Source of the DNA: Streptomyces lomondensis
GTDB taxonomy: Bacteria > Actinomycetota > Actinomycetes > Streptomycetales > Streptomycetaceae
Direction of reading: 5' to 3'
Length of the DNA stretch: 64,000 nt
Assembly (NCBI RefSeq): GCF_014651035.1
Contig: NZ_BMWC01000006.1
Coordinates: forward strand, 124,001 to 188,000
Position 1 is the stretch's first letter. The number at the start of each line of letters is the position of its first letter. Under the pieces are notes generated by a model, which had not been told where the DNA came from, made no database searches, and was given only the letters and a program-made list of their open reading frames with translations. This document shows, piece by piece, positions 1-7,388 of this stretch. Both the position numbers and the translations under genes were made by a program.

Positions 1-378
1 CAGGCCGACGGTGACGGCGCCGATGGGCCGTACGTCGCAGTAGCCGTGCTCCTTGCCGAGCCGCCAGACCTGCTCGACGACGCCGGCGGTGTCGGCGACC
101 GGGAAGGTGTTGGCCATGGCGAACACGGAGGTGTAGCCGCCGGAGGCGGCGGCGCGCGTGCCGGTGAGGACGGTCTCGGAGTCCTCACGGCCCGGCTCGC
201 GCAGATGCGTGTGCAGGTCGACCAGGCCCGGCAGCAGCACCTTGCCGCCGGCCTCCACGACCTCGGCGCCCTCGGCGGACAGACCGCTGCCGACCTCCGC
301 GATCGTCCCGCCGTCGATCAGGACGTCCTGCTGCTCGCCGCCGAGCACCTTCGCACCACGGATAAGGATCTTGCTCAT
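1..378 (-). CDS. pyrC: dihydroorotase, N-terminal part (cut by left edge)
   Basis: Dihydroorotase makes dihydroorotate from carbamoyl-aspartate in cytoplasmic de novo pyrimidine synthesis. Only the first 126 codons lie in the window. They show the amidohydrolase metal-binding motif HTHLREPG at residues 56-63, inside the usual PGLVDLHTHLREPG context. The ATG at 378-376 overlaps the pyrB stop as ATGA, so translation is probably coupled to pyrB. It is the third gene of the pyrR-pyrB-pyrC order typical of actinobacteria. The identity is secure; nothing can be said about the missing C-terminal part. Confidence 0.95.
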   Translation of the reverse strand, partial: MSKILIRGAKVLGGEQQDVLIDGGTIAEVGSGLSAEGAEVVEAGGKVLLPGLVDLHTHLREPGREDSETVLTGTRAAASGGYTSVFAMANTFPVADTAGVVEQVWRLGKEHGYCDVRPIGAVTVGL

Positions 379-1379
379 CGGTCTTGCTTCTCCTCGGTAC
401 GGGTCTGGGTGACGGCGGGCACGTTTTTTGAATCAAACACAGCTCCGCCGAGCAGCAGGTACAGGACGGCCATCCGGATGGACACGCCGTTCGCGACCTG
501 CTCGACGACGGTGCAGCGGTCGGAGTCGGCGACCTCGGCGGTGATCTCCATGCCGCGGACCATCGGGCCGGGGTGCATCACGACGGCGTGCTCGGGCATC
601 CGCGCCATGCGGTCGCCGTCGAGGCCGTAGCGGCGGGAGTACTCGCGCTCGGTCGGGAAGAACGCGGCGTTCATCCGCTCGCGCTGGACGCGCAGCATCA
701 TCACCGCGTCGGACTTGGGCAGCGTGCTGTCGAGGTCGTAGGAGACCTCGCAGGGCCAGGTCTCGATGCCGACCGGCAGCAGGGTCGGCGGGGCGACGAG
801 GGTGACCTCGGCGCCGAGGGTGTGCAGCAGGTCGACGTTGGAGCGGGCGACCCGGCTGTGCAGGATGTCGCCGACGATGGTGATGCGCTTGCCGGCCAGG
901 TCCTGGCCGAGGCCGGCGTCCGGGCCGATCAGGCGGCGGCGCATGGTGAAGGCATCCAGCAGGGCCTGGGTGGGGTGCTGGTGGGTGCCGTCGCCGGCGT
1001 TGACGACGGCGGCGTCGATCCAGCCGGAGTTCGCCAGCCGGTAGGGGGCTCCGGAGGCGCCGTGCCGGATGACCACGGCGTCGACGCCCATGGCCTCCAG
1101 GGTCTGGGCGGTGTCCTTCAGGGACTCGCCCTTGGAGACGCTGGAGCCCTTGGCGGAGAAGTTGATCACGTCCGCGGACAGCCGCTTCTCGGCGGCCTCG
1201 AAGGAGATCCGGGTACGGGTGGAGTCCTCGAAGAAGAGGTTGACGATCGTGCGGCCGCGCAGGGTCGGCAGCTTCTTGATCGGCCGGTCGGCGACCCGGG
1301 CCATCTCCTCGGCGGTGTCGAGGATCAGGACGGCGTCGTCGCGGGTGAGGTCGGCGGCCGAGATGAGATGACGCTGCAT
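375..1379 (-). CDS. pyrB: aspartate carbamoyltransferase catalytic subunit
   Basis: PyrB condenses carbamoyl phosphate with aspartate, the committed step of pyrimidine synthesis. At 334 residues it has the usual catalytic-chain length. The carbamoyl-phosphate motif FFEDSTRTR is at residues 49-57 and HPTQALLD at 135-142, both intact. The start is the ATG opening MQRHLISAADL. It lies 99 bases downstream of pyrR and overlaps pyrC by four bases (ATGA), so the three genes are probably one transcript under the PyrR-controlled leader upstream of pyrR. No regulatory-chain gene (pyrI) is seen, as expected outside enterobacteria. Confidence 0.97.
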   Translation of the reverse strand: MQRHLISAADLTRDDAVLILDTAEEMARVADRPIKKLPTLRGRTIVNLFFEDSTRTRISFEAAEKRLSADVINFSAKGSSVSKGESLKDTAQTLEAMGVDAVVIRHGASGAPYRLANSGWIDAAVVNAGDGTHQHPTQALLDAFTMRRRLIGPDAGLGQDLAGKRITIVGDILHSRVARSNVDLLHTLGAEVTLVAPPTLLPVGIETWPCEVSYDLDSTLPKSDAVMMLRVQRERMNAAFFPTEREYSRRYGLDGDRMARMPEHAVVMHPGPMVRGMEITAEVADSDRCTVVEQVANGVSIRMAVLYLLLGGAVFDSKNVPAVTQTRTEEKQDR

Positions 1380-1478
1380 CTGTCAGGCTCCGTAAGGCAG
1401 TTCAACTGGAGAATTCGGGCAGACGGGCGCGCGGGGGCGCACTGAGCCGGTGTACGCCGACGGCGTACGCCCGAGGCG

Positions 1479-2045
1479 CTACTGGGCGGTCTGCTTGGCG
1501 CCGAGCAGCACGGTGTCGCGACCGTCCTCCTCGGCGAGCTGGACCTTGACCGTCTCCCGCAACGACGTGGGGAGGTTCTTGCCGACGTAGTCGGCGCGGA
1601 TGGGCAGTTCGCGGTGACCGCGGTCGACGAGGACCGCGAGCTGCACCGCGCGGGGGCGCCCGATGTCGTTCAGGGCGTCGAGGGCGGCGCGGATGGTGCG
1701 GCCGGAGAAGAGCACGTCGTCGACGAGGACGACCAGCTTGCCGTCGATGCCGTCACCGGGGATCTCGGTGCGGGCCAGCGCACGCGGCGGGTGCATGCGC
1801 AGGTCGTCGCGGTACATGGTGATGTCGAGCGAGCCGCACGGAACCTTGCGCTCGGTGATCTGCTCGAGCTTGTCGGCGATCCGCCGGGCGAGGAAGACGC
1901 CCCGGGTGGGAATGCCGAGGAGCACCACGTCGTCGGCGCCCTTGGCGCGTTCGACGATCTCGTGGGCGATGCGGGTCAGGACCCGCGCGATGTCAGGGCC
2001 CTCCAGTACGGGCCGGGCATCGGACTGCGTGTCGTGCTTGTCCAT
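1479..2045 (-). CDS. pyrR: bifunctional pyr operon regulator / uracil phosphoribosyltransferase
   Basis: PyrR binds pyr mRNA when UMP is high and has the uracil phosphoribosyltransferase fold. The 188-residue protein carries the PRPP-binding signature VDDVLFSGRT at residues 108-117 and the TRGVFLARR segment near residue 48. The start codon is ATG, preceded by a strong GGAGAAGGAGG ribosome binding site. A PyrR-type RNA loop lies just upstream of and partly over that site (separate entry), which suggests translational autoregulation of the kind described in Mycobacterium smegmatis. It heads the operon, is followed by pyrB, and is divergent from bldD. Confidence 0.97.
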   Translation of the reverse strand: MDKHDTQSDARPVLEGPDIARVLTRIAHEIVERAKGADDVVLLGIPTRGVFLARRIADKLEQITERKVPCGSLDITMYRDDLRMHPPRALARTEIPGDGIDGKLVVLVDDVLFSGRTIRAALDALNDIGRPRAVQLAVLVDRGHRELPIRADYVGKNLPTSLRETVKVQLAEEDGRDTVLLGAKQTAQ

Positions 2046-2050
2046 ACGAA

Positions 2051-2086
2051 ACGGACCTCCTTCTCCGCCTCACGGGACGGACCTTA
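2051..2086 (-). promoter_or_regulatory. predicted PyrR-binding hairpin overlapping the pyrR ribosome binding site
   Basis: On the minus strand the pyrR leader reads TCCCGTGAGGC at 2077-2067. This matches the Bacillus PyrR anti-antiterminator loop core, UCCnGnGAGGC. It can sit at the tip of a CCG...CGG stem, and the purine-rich GGAGAAGGAGG that follows is the pyrR Shine-Dalgarno sequence. No terminator stem or U-tract is visible between loop and start, which favours translational control over attenuation. The match is read from sequence; the mechanism is inferred. Confidence 0.7.
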
Positions 2087-2212
2087 AAGGACGTCGGGAT
2101 TGCGCCATCCACGGTAGCAGGCCCTCGCTGTCACCCGGACGGCCCCCTTGGATCACCCACTCGGCCTAACCGAGTGCCGATACCACGGAAGAGTCGGTGC
2201 GGACCATTCGGC

Positions 2213-2242
2213 TTGACGCGGCAGAGTAACGCTGCGTAACCT
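2213..2242 (+). promoter_or_regulatory. predicted bldD promoter
   Basis: A -35 element TTGACG (2213-2218) is followed after 18 bases by TAACCT (2237-2242), a good match to the streptomycete housekeeping sigma pattern. The -10 element lies partly inside the first BldD box, so bound BldD should block RNA polymerase. The bldD start codon is about 70 bases downstream. Confidence 0.6.
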
Positions 2243-2255
2243 CACAGTGAGTTAC
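2226..2255 (+). promoter_or_regulatory. two adjacent BldD operator boxes in the bldD promoter
   Basis: GTAACGCTGCGTAAC (2226-2240) fits every fixed position of the published BldD consensus nTnACnCwGnGTnAn. The next 15 bases, CTCACAGTGAGTTAC (2241-2255), fit except at one central position. The boxes abut without a gap and cover the predicted -10 element and likely transcription start, as expected for the known autorepression of bldD by c-di-GMP-bound BldD. Confidence 0.85.
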
Positions 2256-2311
2256 CAGCCGCGCGGCCTGGCACCCACGCCAGACGCGTCGACACAGTGC
2301 CGGGGAGCTAT

Positions 2312-2815
2312 ATGTCCAGCGAATACGCCAAACAGCTCGGGGCCAAGCTCCGGGCGATCCGCACCCAGCAGGGCCTTTCCCTCCACGGTGTCGAGGAGAA
2401 GTCCCAGGGACGCTGGAAGGCGGTCGTGGTCGGTTCGTACGAGCGCGGTGACCGCGCCGTGACCGTGCAGCGCCTCGCCGAACTGGCGGATTTCTACGGC
2501 GTTCCCGTGCAGGAGCTGCTCCCGGGCACCACCCCGGGCGGCGCCGCCGAGCCGCCGCCGAAGCTGGTTCTGGACCTGGAGCGGCTGGCCACGGTACCCG
2601 CCGAGAAGGCGGGCCCCCTCCAGCGCTACGCGGCCACGATCCAGTCGCAGCGCGGTGACTACAACGGCAAGGTGCTCTCGATCCGCCAGGACGACCTGCG
2701 CACACTCGCCGTCATCTACGACCAGTCGCCGTCGGTGCTCACCGAGCAGCTGATCAGCTGGGGCGTCCTGGACGCGGACGCGCGCCGCGCGGTGGCGACC
2801 CACGAGGAGGGCTGA
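2312..2815 (+). CDS. bldD: developmental master regulator BldD
   Basis: BldD is a DNA-binding repressor that, when bound to tetrameric c-di-GMP, holds Streptomyces in vegetative growth by repressing sporulation genes. From the ATG at 2312 the protein is 167 residues, the known length. Residues 1-70 form an XRE-type helix-turn-helix domain. The C-terminal domain contains the c-di-GMP signature RGD-x8-RQDD as R114-G-D and R125-Q-D-D, fully intact. An in-frame ATG 15 bases upstream is less likely, because GGGGAG sits correctly for 2312. The gene is monocistronic, divergent from pyrR, and ends at a very strong hairpin. Confidence 0.98.
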   Translation: MSSEYAKQLGAKLRAIRTQQGLSLHGVEEKSQGRWKAVVVGSYERGDRAVTVQRLAELADFYGVPVQELLPGTTPGGAAEPPPKLVLDLERLATVPAEKAGPLQRYAATIQSQRGDYNGKVLSIRQDDLRTLAVIYDQSPSVLTEQLISWGVLDADARRAVATHEEG

Positions 2816-2841
2816 CCGCTCCGGGGGGACAGCAGAAACGT

Positions 2842-2887
2842 GCCGCCGGGGTGGCCGAAACCATATGGTTTCGGCCACCCCGGCGGC
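2842..2887. terminator. 46-bp perfect palindrome downstream of bldD
   Basis: Two 23-base arms form an uninterrupted perfect inverted repeat centred on CCATATGG (2861-2868). It begins 26 bases after the bldD stop. With no spacer it works equally on both strands and fits a bidirectional terminator between convergent bldD and nusB. Confidence 0.75.
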
Positions 2888-2921
2888 GTTGTGAGGGCCT
2901 GGCAGCCCTCGAACGTAGGGG

Positions 2922-2965
2922 ATGCCGGAGGGCCCGCAGCAGTCGCGCTGCGGGCCCTCCGGCAT
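2922..2965. terminator. 19-bp stem, 6-nt loop hairpin downstream of nusB
   Basis: The arms 2922-2940 and 2947-2965 are perfectly complementary (ATGCCGGAGGGCCCGCAGC and its complement), with the loop AGTCGC. It ends 14 bases past the nusB stop (minus strand). No U-tract follows, as is usual for streptomycete terminators. Confidence 0.75.
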
Positions 2966-2979
2966 TCCGTCTGTCTGTC

Positions 2980-3414
2980 TCAGACCTCGTCGCGGCGCAG
3001 CGAGGGCTTGAGCTCCTTCAGCCGGCCGAGCAGGCCGTTCACGAACGAGGGCGACTCGTCCGTGGAGAACTCCTTCGCCAGCTGCACCATCTCGTCGAGG
3101 ACGACGGCGTCCGGGGTCGCGTCGACCCAGATCAGCTCGTAGGCACCGAGACGCAGGATGTTGCGGTCGACGACCGGCATCCGGTCGAGCGTCCAGCCGA
3201 CCGAGTACTGGGCGAGCAGCTCGTCGATGCGCTTCGCGTGCTGCGCGTAGCCCTCGACCAGCTCCATCGTGTACTCGCTCACCGGCGGCTGCCGGGTGTC
3301 CGTCCGGGAGAGGCGGACCCAGTCCGCGAGGACCGTCTGGACGTCGGCGCCGCGCTGGTCGCCCTCGAAGAGGATCTGGAAGGCGCGCTTGCGGGCCGTG
3401 TTGCGGGCAGCCAC
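2980..3414 (-). CDS. nusB: transcription antitermination factor NusB
   Basis: NusB with NusE (S10) binds boxA RNA and supports rRNA antitermination. The 144-residue all-helical protein opens MAARNTARKRAFQILFEGDQRG and holds the typical WTLDRMPVVDRNILRLGAYEL core. The start is GTG at 3414, two bases after the efp stop, so the genes are tightly linked. It is the last gene of the long minus-strand run from alaS through aro and efp. Two strong hairpins follow. Confidence 0.96.
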   Translation of the reverse strand: MAARNTARKRAFQILFEGDQRGADVQTVLADWVRLSRTDTRQPPVSEYTMELVEGYAQHAKRIDELLAQYSVGWTLDRMPVVDRNILRLGAYELIWVDATPDAVVLDEMVQLAKEFSTDESPSFVNGLLGRLKELKPSLRRDEV

Positions 3415-3416
3415 GG

Positions 3417-3983
3417 TTAGCTGTTCACCCGGCCGAGGTAGTCGCTGGTGCGGGTGTCGACCTTGATCTTCTCACCGGTGGTGATGAAGAGCGGGACCTG
3501 GATCTGGTGGCCGGTCTCCAGCGTGGCGGGCTTGGTGCCGCCGGTGGAGCGGTCGCCCTGGACGCCCGGCTCGGTCTCCTGGACGGTCAGCTCGACGGCG
3601 GCGGGCAGCTCGACGAAGAGCACCTCGCCCTCGTGCTGGGCGACCGTGGCCGTGAAGCCCTCGACGAGGAAGTTGGCGGCGTCGCCGACGGCCTTGCGGT
3701 CGACCATGAGCTGGTCGTAGGTCTCCATGTCCATGAAGACGAAGTAGTCGCCGTCCATGTAGGAGAACTGCATGTCGCGCTTGTCGACGGTGGCCGTTTC
3801 GACCTTGACGCCGGCGTTGAAGGTCTTGTCGACGACCTTGCCGGAGAGCACGTTCTTGAGCTTGGTGCGCACGAAGGCCGGGCCCTTGCCGGGCTTGACG
3901 TGCTGGAACTCGACGACGGACCAGAGCTGGCCGCCTTCGAGCTTGAGCACCATGCCGTTCTTGAGGTCGTTCGTGGAAGCCAC
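3417..3983 (-). CDS. efp: translation elongation factor P
   Basis: EF-P relieves ribosomes stalled on polyproline stretches. From the GTG at 3983, with AGGAG just upstream, the product is 188 residues with the usual three beta-barrel domains. The tip loop reads PGKGP at residues 31-35 with Lys33 at the apex. Such palindromic PGKGP loops in actinobacteria are reported to work without lysine modification. An upstream in-frame extension lacks a better ribosome site. It sits between the M24 peptidase homologue and nusB, a common actinobacterial order. Confidence 0.96.
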   Translation of the reverse strand: MASTNDLKNGMVLKLEGGQLWSVVEFQHVKPGKGPAFVRTKLKNVLSGKVVDKTFNAGVKVETATVDKRDMQFSYMDGDYFVFMDMETYDQLMVDRKAVGDAANFLVEGFTATVAQHEGEVLFVELPAAVELTVQETEPGVQGDRSTGGTKPATLETGHQIQVPLFITTGEKIKVDTRTSDYLGRVNS

Positions 3984-4032
3984 GGTTGCGGAATCTCCTG
4001 GACTGACGTACGACCCCGGGGCACGCACCTGC

Positions 4033-5142
4033 CTACAGGGCGAGCAGCTCCTTGGTCGTGATGGTGAGTAGCTCGGGTCCGCCGTCCGCCTCGGGGCGGA
4101 CGACGAGCGTGTCATCGATCCGGACGCCGCCCCGGCCCGGGAGGTGGACCCCGGGTTCGACGGTGACCGGCACGCAAGCGTCCAGTTTACCCATGGCCGC
4201 GGGACTCAACTGAGGGTCCTCGTCGATTTCGAGCCCCACACCGTGTCCGGTCAGGGCGGTGAGGCCCTCCGTGTACCCCGCGGAGTCCAGGACCTGGCGG
4301 GCCGAGCGGTCGACGTCCCGGCAGGCGGCGCCGGGTACCAGGCTCTCACGTCCGGCCCGCTGGGCGGCGAAGACCAGGTCGTACAGCTCGATCTGCCAGT
4401 CCGCGGGAGCGGTGCCGATGACGAAGGTACGGCCGATCTCGCAGCGGTAGCCGCGGTACGTCGCGCCGAGGCAGACGGAGAGGAAGTCGCCCTCCTCCAC
4501 GCGGCGGTCGGTGGGGCGGTGGCCGGGGCGGCCGGCGTTGGGCCCGGTGCCGACGGCGGTCGGGAAGGCGGGCCCGTCGGCCCCGTGATCGACCAGGCGT
4601 CTCTCCAGCTCCAGGGCGAGATGGCGCTCGGTGCGGCCGACGAGGATGGACTCCAGCAGTTCGCCGAGGGCCTGGTCGGCGATCTCGGCGCCGATGCGGA
4701 GGCAGGAGATCTCCTCCTCGTCCTTGACGACCCTGAGCTGCTCGACCGCGCTGCCGAGGTTGGCCAGGCGCAGCCGGGGGGCGACCGAGCCGAGGGCTTT
4801 GTGCCGGGCCACGGTGAGGTGGTGCTCCTCCACGGCGAGGGAGTCGGCGCCCTGGCCGTCGGCGATGCCGGCTGCCGCGACGGCCGGGTCACCGCCGCCG
4901 GGTCCGGGCAGGGTCTGTACGCGCAGGGCCTCGTCGGGGCGCTCCTGCGTGGGGCGGTCCGCGGACGAGCCGGGGCACAGCAGGAGGTCCTCGGTCTTGC
5001 CCAGAAGCAGGACGGCGCCGTGCGGGGCGGCGCCCGCGAGATAGCGCACGTTGGCGGGGCGGGAGACCAGCGCCGCCGCGCTGCCGCCCGCGTTGCAGTA
5101 TTCCCTCAGACGCGTCCGGCGGGCCGCGTACACCTCTGACAT
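4033..5142 (-). CDS. M24 (aminopeptidase P/Xaa-Pro) family protein with altered metal ligands
   Basis: The 369-residue protein has the creatinase-like N-terminal domain (about 1-135) and the pita-bread M24 domain (about 140-369), as in aminopeptidase P or PepQ encoded next to efp. Of the five dinuclear-metal ligands, His300 (GHGVGLEIDEDP) and Glu329 (VEPGVHLPG) are present. The first Asp is Cys224 (SVCLGATYRGY), the second Asp is Glu235 (CEIGRTF), and the final Glu is Asp343 (GVRIDDT). It may therefore be a weak, altered-metal or non-catalytic homologue. The start ATG is clear, and the gene lies 49 bases upstream of efp. The family is certain; activity is doubtful. Confidence 0.85.
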   Translation of the reverse strand: MSEVYAARRTRLREYCNAGGSAAALVSRPANVRYLAGAAPHGAVLLLGKTEDLLLCPGSSADRPTQERPDEALRVQTLPGPGGGDPAVAAAGIADGQGADSLAVEEHHLTVARHKALGSVAPRLRLANLGSAVEQLRVVKDEEEISCLRIGAEIADQALGELLESILVGRTERHLALELERRLVDHGADGPAFPTAVGTGPNAGRPGHRPTDRRVEEGDFLSVCLGATYRGYRCEIGRTFVIGTAPADWQIELYDLVFAAQRAGRESLVPGAACRDVDRSARQVLDSAGYTEGLTALTGHGVGLEIDEDPQLSPAAMGKLDACVPVTVEPGVHLPGRGGVRIDDTLVVRPEADGGPELLTITTKELLAL

Positions 5143-5226
5143 GACCCGAGCGTATGAGCTCCGCGGGTTCGGCGCCGGTCGGGAGAGGCCGAGTGGGGCA
5201 GCCGGGGGTCTGTCGTCCGCGAGCCG

Positions 5227-5268
5227 GTGGGGGCTGGTCGCGCAGTTCCCCGCGCCCCTAGGGCGCGG
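5227..5268. repeat. streptomycete dispersed intergenic repeat with terminator-like hairpin
   Basis: The stretch contains GGCTGGTCGCGCAGTTCC followed by CCGCGCCCCT, which I recall as a common intergenic sequence in Streptomyces. Its end forms an 8-bp stem (5250-5257 with 5261-5268) that abuts the stop codon of the P-loop gene on the minus strand, so it probably also ends that transcript. The recollection of family spread is not tested here. Confidence 0.55.
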
Positions 5269-6132
5269 CTACCACTGCGGCGGACTCGCGATCGACCTGG
5301 CCAGGACGTCGTCCAGTACGCGCGACGTCTCCGGGACGTCCAGCTGCGAGTTGTCGATGATCGGCAGGCCCGAGCCGTACCAGCCGGCCATGCGGCCGTG
5401 GATGCGGGCGACCTCCTCGTCCGACAGCCGCCGGTTGCCCGAGCGCTGCGCGTTGCGTTCCAGGACGATGTCCAGCCCGGGCAGGAGCACGACCGGCAGC
5501 AGGCCGGGGCCGACGTGGCGCTTCCAGCCGCCGAGGCCGACCACGGGGCGGTCGGGGAAGACCGCGTCGTCGAGGATGCACGAGATGCCGTTGGCGAGGA
5601 AGTTCCGCGCGGCGAAACCGCAGGTGCGGCGGGCCAGGCGGTACTGCGCCTCCGAGTTGTCGTTCCACCCGGACTGGGGGTCGGCGAAGCCGGAGCGGAC
5701 CCACTCGCGTACGTCGTCGAGGCTGATGTGGGCGGTGGGGACCCGGCGGTGGTCCGCCCAGTACTTGGCGACGCTGGTCTTGCCCGCGCCCGCGGGGCCG
5801 ATGAGCAGCACCGCGAGCGTCGTACCGGCCGGGTCGGGGGCGGCCGTGGCGGGCGGGGCGCTCGGCATGGCGACCGGGCCGCCCGGCGGCAGCGGCACAT
5901 GGCCGGTGGTCTCCGGCGCGGGAGGCAGGTTGCCCTGCGGCGGGGGCGAGGCCGGGCCGGGCGGCGGCGCGGGGTACCCCGGCGCCGGGGGCGGCGGGGG
6001 CACGGGCGCGGAGCCCTGGTGCGCGCCCGGGTGGTGCGGACCCGGGTGGTGTGCGGCCGGCGACCAGCCGGCGGCCGGTCCGTGCCCCGGCTGGTGGGGC
6101 GGCGGCAGCGGAGAACCCACTGCGTGCTGCAT
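5269..6132 (-). CDS. proline-rich P-loop NTPase / zeta-toxin-like kinase, function unknown
   Basis: From the ATG at 6132 the product is 287 residues. Residues 1-105 are low-complexity Pro/Gly/His/Ala sequence, likely disordered. A P-loop follows (GPAGAGKTS, 112-120), then an AAA_33/zeta-toxin-like kinase domain with SLDDVREWVRSGF and a late arginine-rich segment (LERNAQRSGNRRLSDEEVARIH) that could be a lid. The substrate is unknown. It lies between aroB and the M24 gene in the same direction, 164 bases below aroB. That gap can fold into a GC stem (6175-6182 with 6205-6212), so it may be partly separate from the aro genes. No toxin-antitoxin partner is visible. Confidence 0.75.
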   Translation of the reverse strand: MQHAVGSPLPPPHQPGHGPAAGWSPAAHHPGPHHPGAHQGSAPVPPPPPAPGYPAPPPGPASPPPQGNLPPAPETTGHVPLPPGGPVAMPSAPPATAAPDPAGTTLAVLLIGPAGAGKTSVAKYWADHRRVPTAHISLDDVREWVRSGFADPQSGWNDNSEAQYRLARRTCGFAARNFLANGISCILDDAVFPDRPVVGLGGWKRHVGPGLLPVVLLPGLDIVLERNAQRSGNRRLSDEEVARIHGRMAGWYGSGLPIIDNSQLDVPETSRVLDDVLARSIASPPQW

Positions 6133-6296
6133 CCGGTGCCACTCCGTCTCGTACAGGCGATGGGCGCTGACAGCGGGGGCGGAACCCGCTGCTACCGAAC
6201 GGTACCGCCCCCGGTCGTCGTTGTGTGAACGGCCGGGGGCGGTCCGAAGTGCCCGGCCCCGTAAGGCCATTTCGGGCGGATGGCGCGCCGGGGGAT

Positions 6297-7388
6297 CTAC
6301 TGCCCGACTTCGCCGTACGCGGCGAGCAGCACGGCCGGGTCGGGTCCCTCCAGGACGGTGGGCTTGGCCAGACCGTCGAGGACGATGAAGCGCAACAGGT
6401 CGCCGCGGGACTTCTTGTCGACCTTCATGGTCTCCAGCAGCTTGGGCCACTGGTCGTGGCGGTAGTACAGGGGCAGCCCGACCGATTCGAGGATCGTGCG
6501 GTGGCGGTCGGCCGTGGCGTCGTCCAGTCGCCCTGCCAGGCGGCCGAGTTCGGCGGCGAAGTGCATGCCGACCGAGACCGCGGCGCCATGGCGCCACTTG
6601 TAGCGCTCGTTCTTCTCGATGGCGTGGCCGAGCGTGTGGCCGTAGTTGAGGATCTCGCGCAGGCCCGACTCCTTCAGGTCGGACGACACCACGTCGGCCT
6701 TCACCCGGATGGAGCGCTCGATCAGCTCGGCGGTGTGCGGACCGGCCGGGGTGCGCGCCGCCTCGGGGTCGGACTCGATGAGGTCCAGGATCACCGGGTC
6801 GGCGATGAAGCCGGCCTTGATGACCTCGGCGAGCCCGGAGACGTAGTCGTTGACCGGGAGGGAGTCCAGCGCGGCCAGGTCGCAGAGCACGCCGGCGGGC
6901 GGGTGGAAGACGCCCACCAGGTTCTTGCCCTCGGCGGTGTTGATGCCGGTCTTGCCGCCCACGGCCGCGTCGACCATGGCGAGCACCGTGGTGGGGATCG
7001 CGATCCAGCGGACCCCGCGCAGCCAGGTGGCGGCCACGAACCCGGCCAGGTCCGTGGTGGCGCCGCCGCCGACACCGACGATGACGTCCGTGCGCGTGAA
7101 CCCGGACTGGCCGAGCGCCTTCCAGCAGTAGGCGGCGACCTCGGCGGTCTTGGCCTCCTCAGCGTTGGGCACCTGGACGGCGACCGCCTCGTAGCCCTGC
7201 TCGGCCAGGTCGGCACGGAGCGCCTCGCCGGTCTCGGCCAGCGCCTCGGGGTGGATCACCGCGACCCGCTTGGTCTTGTCGCCGAGCAACCCGCCCAGTT
7301 CACCCAGGAGCTGGCGGCCCACCAGGACCTCGTACGGCTCGGTGCCCGCCGTGCCGCCGACCTGGATGCGCGTCACTGCCTCAGTCAT
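6297..7388 (-). CDS. aroB: 3-dehydroquinate synthase
   Basis: AroB cyclises DAHP to 3-dehydroquinate, the second step of the shikimate pathway, using NAD and a divalent metal. The 363-residue protein shows the GGGATTDLAGFVAATWLRG nucleotide/substrate segment and metal-ligand His regions such as LNYGHTLGHAIE and WRHGAAVSVGM. The ATG at 7388 overlaps the aroK stop by four bases, so aroC-aroK-aroB are translationally coupled. Confidence 0.97.
   Translation of the reverse strand: MTEAVTRIQVGGTAGTEPYEVLVGRQLLGELGGLLGDKTKRVAVIHPEALAETGEALRADLAEQGYEAVAVQVPNAEEAKTAEVAAYCWKALGQSGFTRTDVIVGVGGGATTDLAGFVAATWLRGVRWIAIPTTVLAMVDAAVGGKTGINTAEGKNLVGVFHPPAGVLCDLAALDSLPVNDYVSGLAEVIKAGFIADPVILDLIESDPEAARTPAGPHTAELIERSIRVKADVVSSDLKESGLREILNYGHTLGHAIEKNERYKWRHGAAVSVGMHFAAELGRLAGRLDDATADRHRTILESVGLPLYYRHDQWPKLLETMKVDKKSRGDLLRFIVLDGLAKPTVLEGPDPAVLLAAYGEVGQ

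Noticed and set aside
3984..4115. In-frame N-terminal extension of efp
   Set aside because: The extension overlaps the M24 gene, is Ser/Arg-rich and unlike EF-P; the GTG at 3983 has AGGAG at correct spacing.
6133..6597. In-frame N-terminal extension of the proline-rich P-loop gene
   Set aside because: It would overlap aroB on the same strand and has shadow composition.
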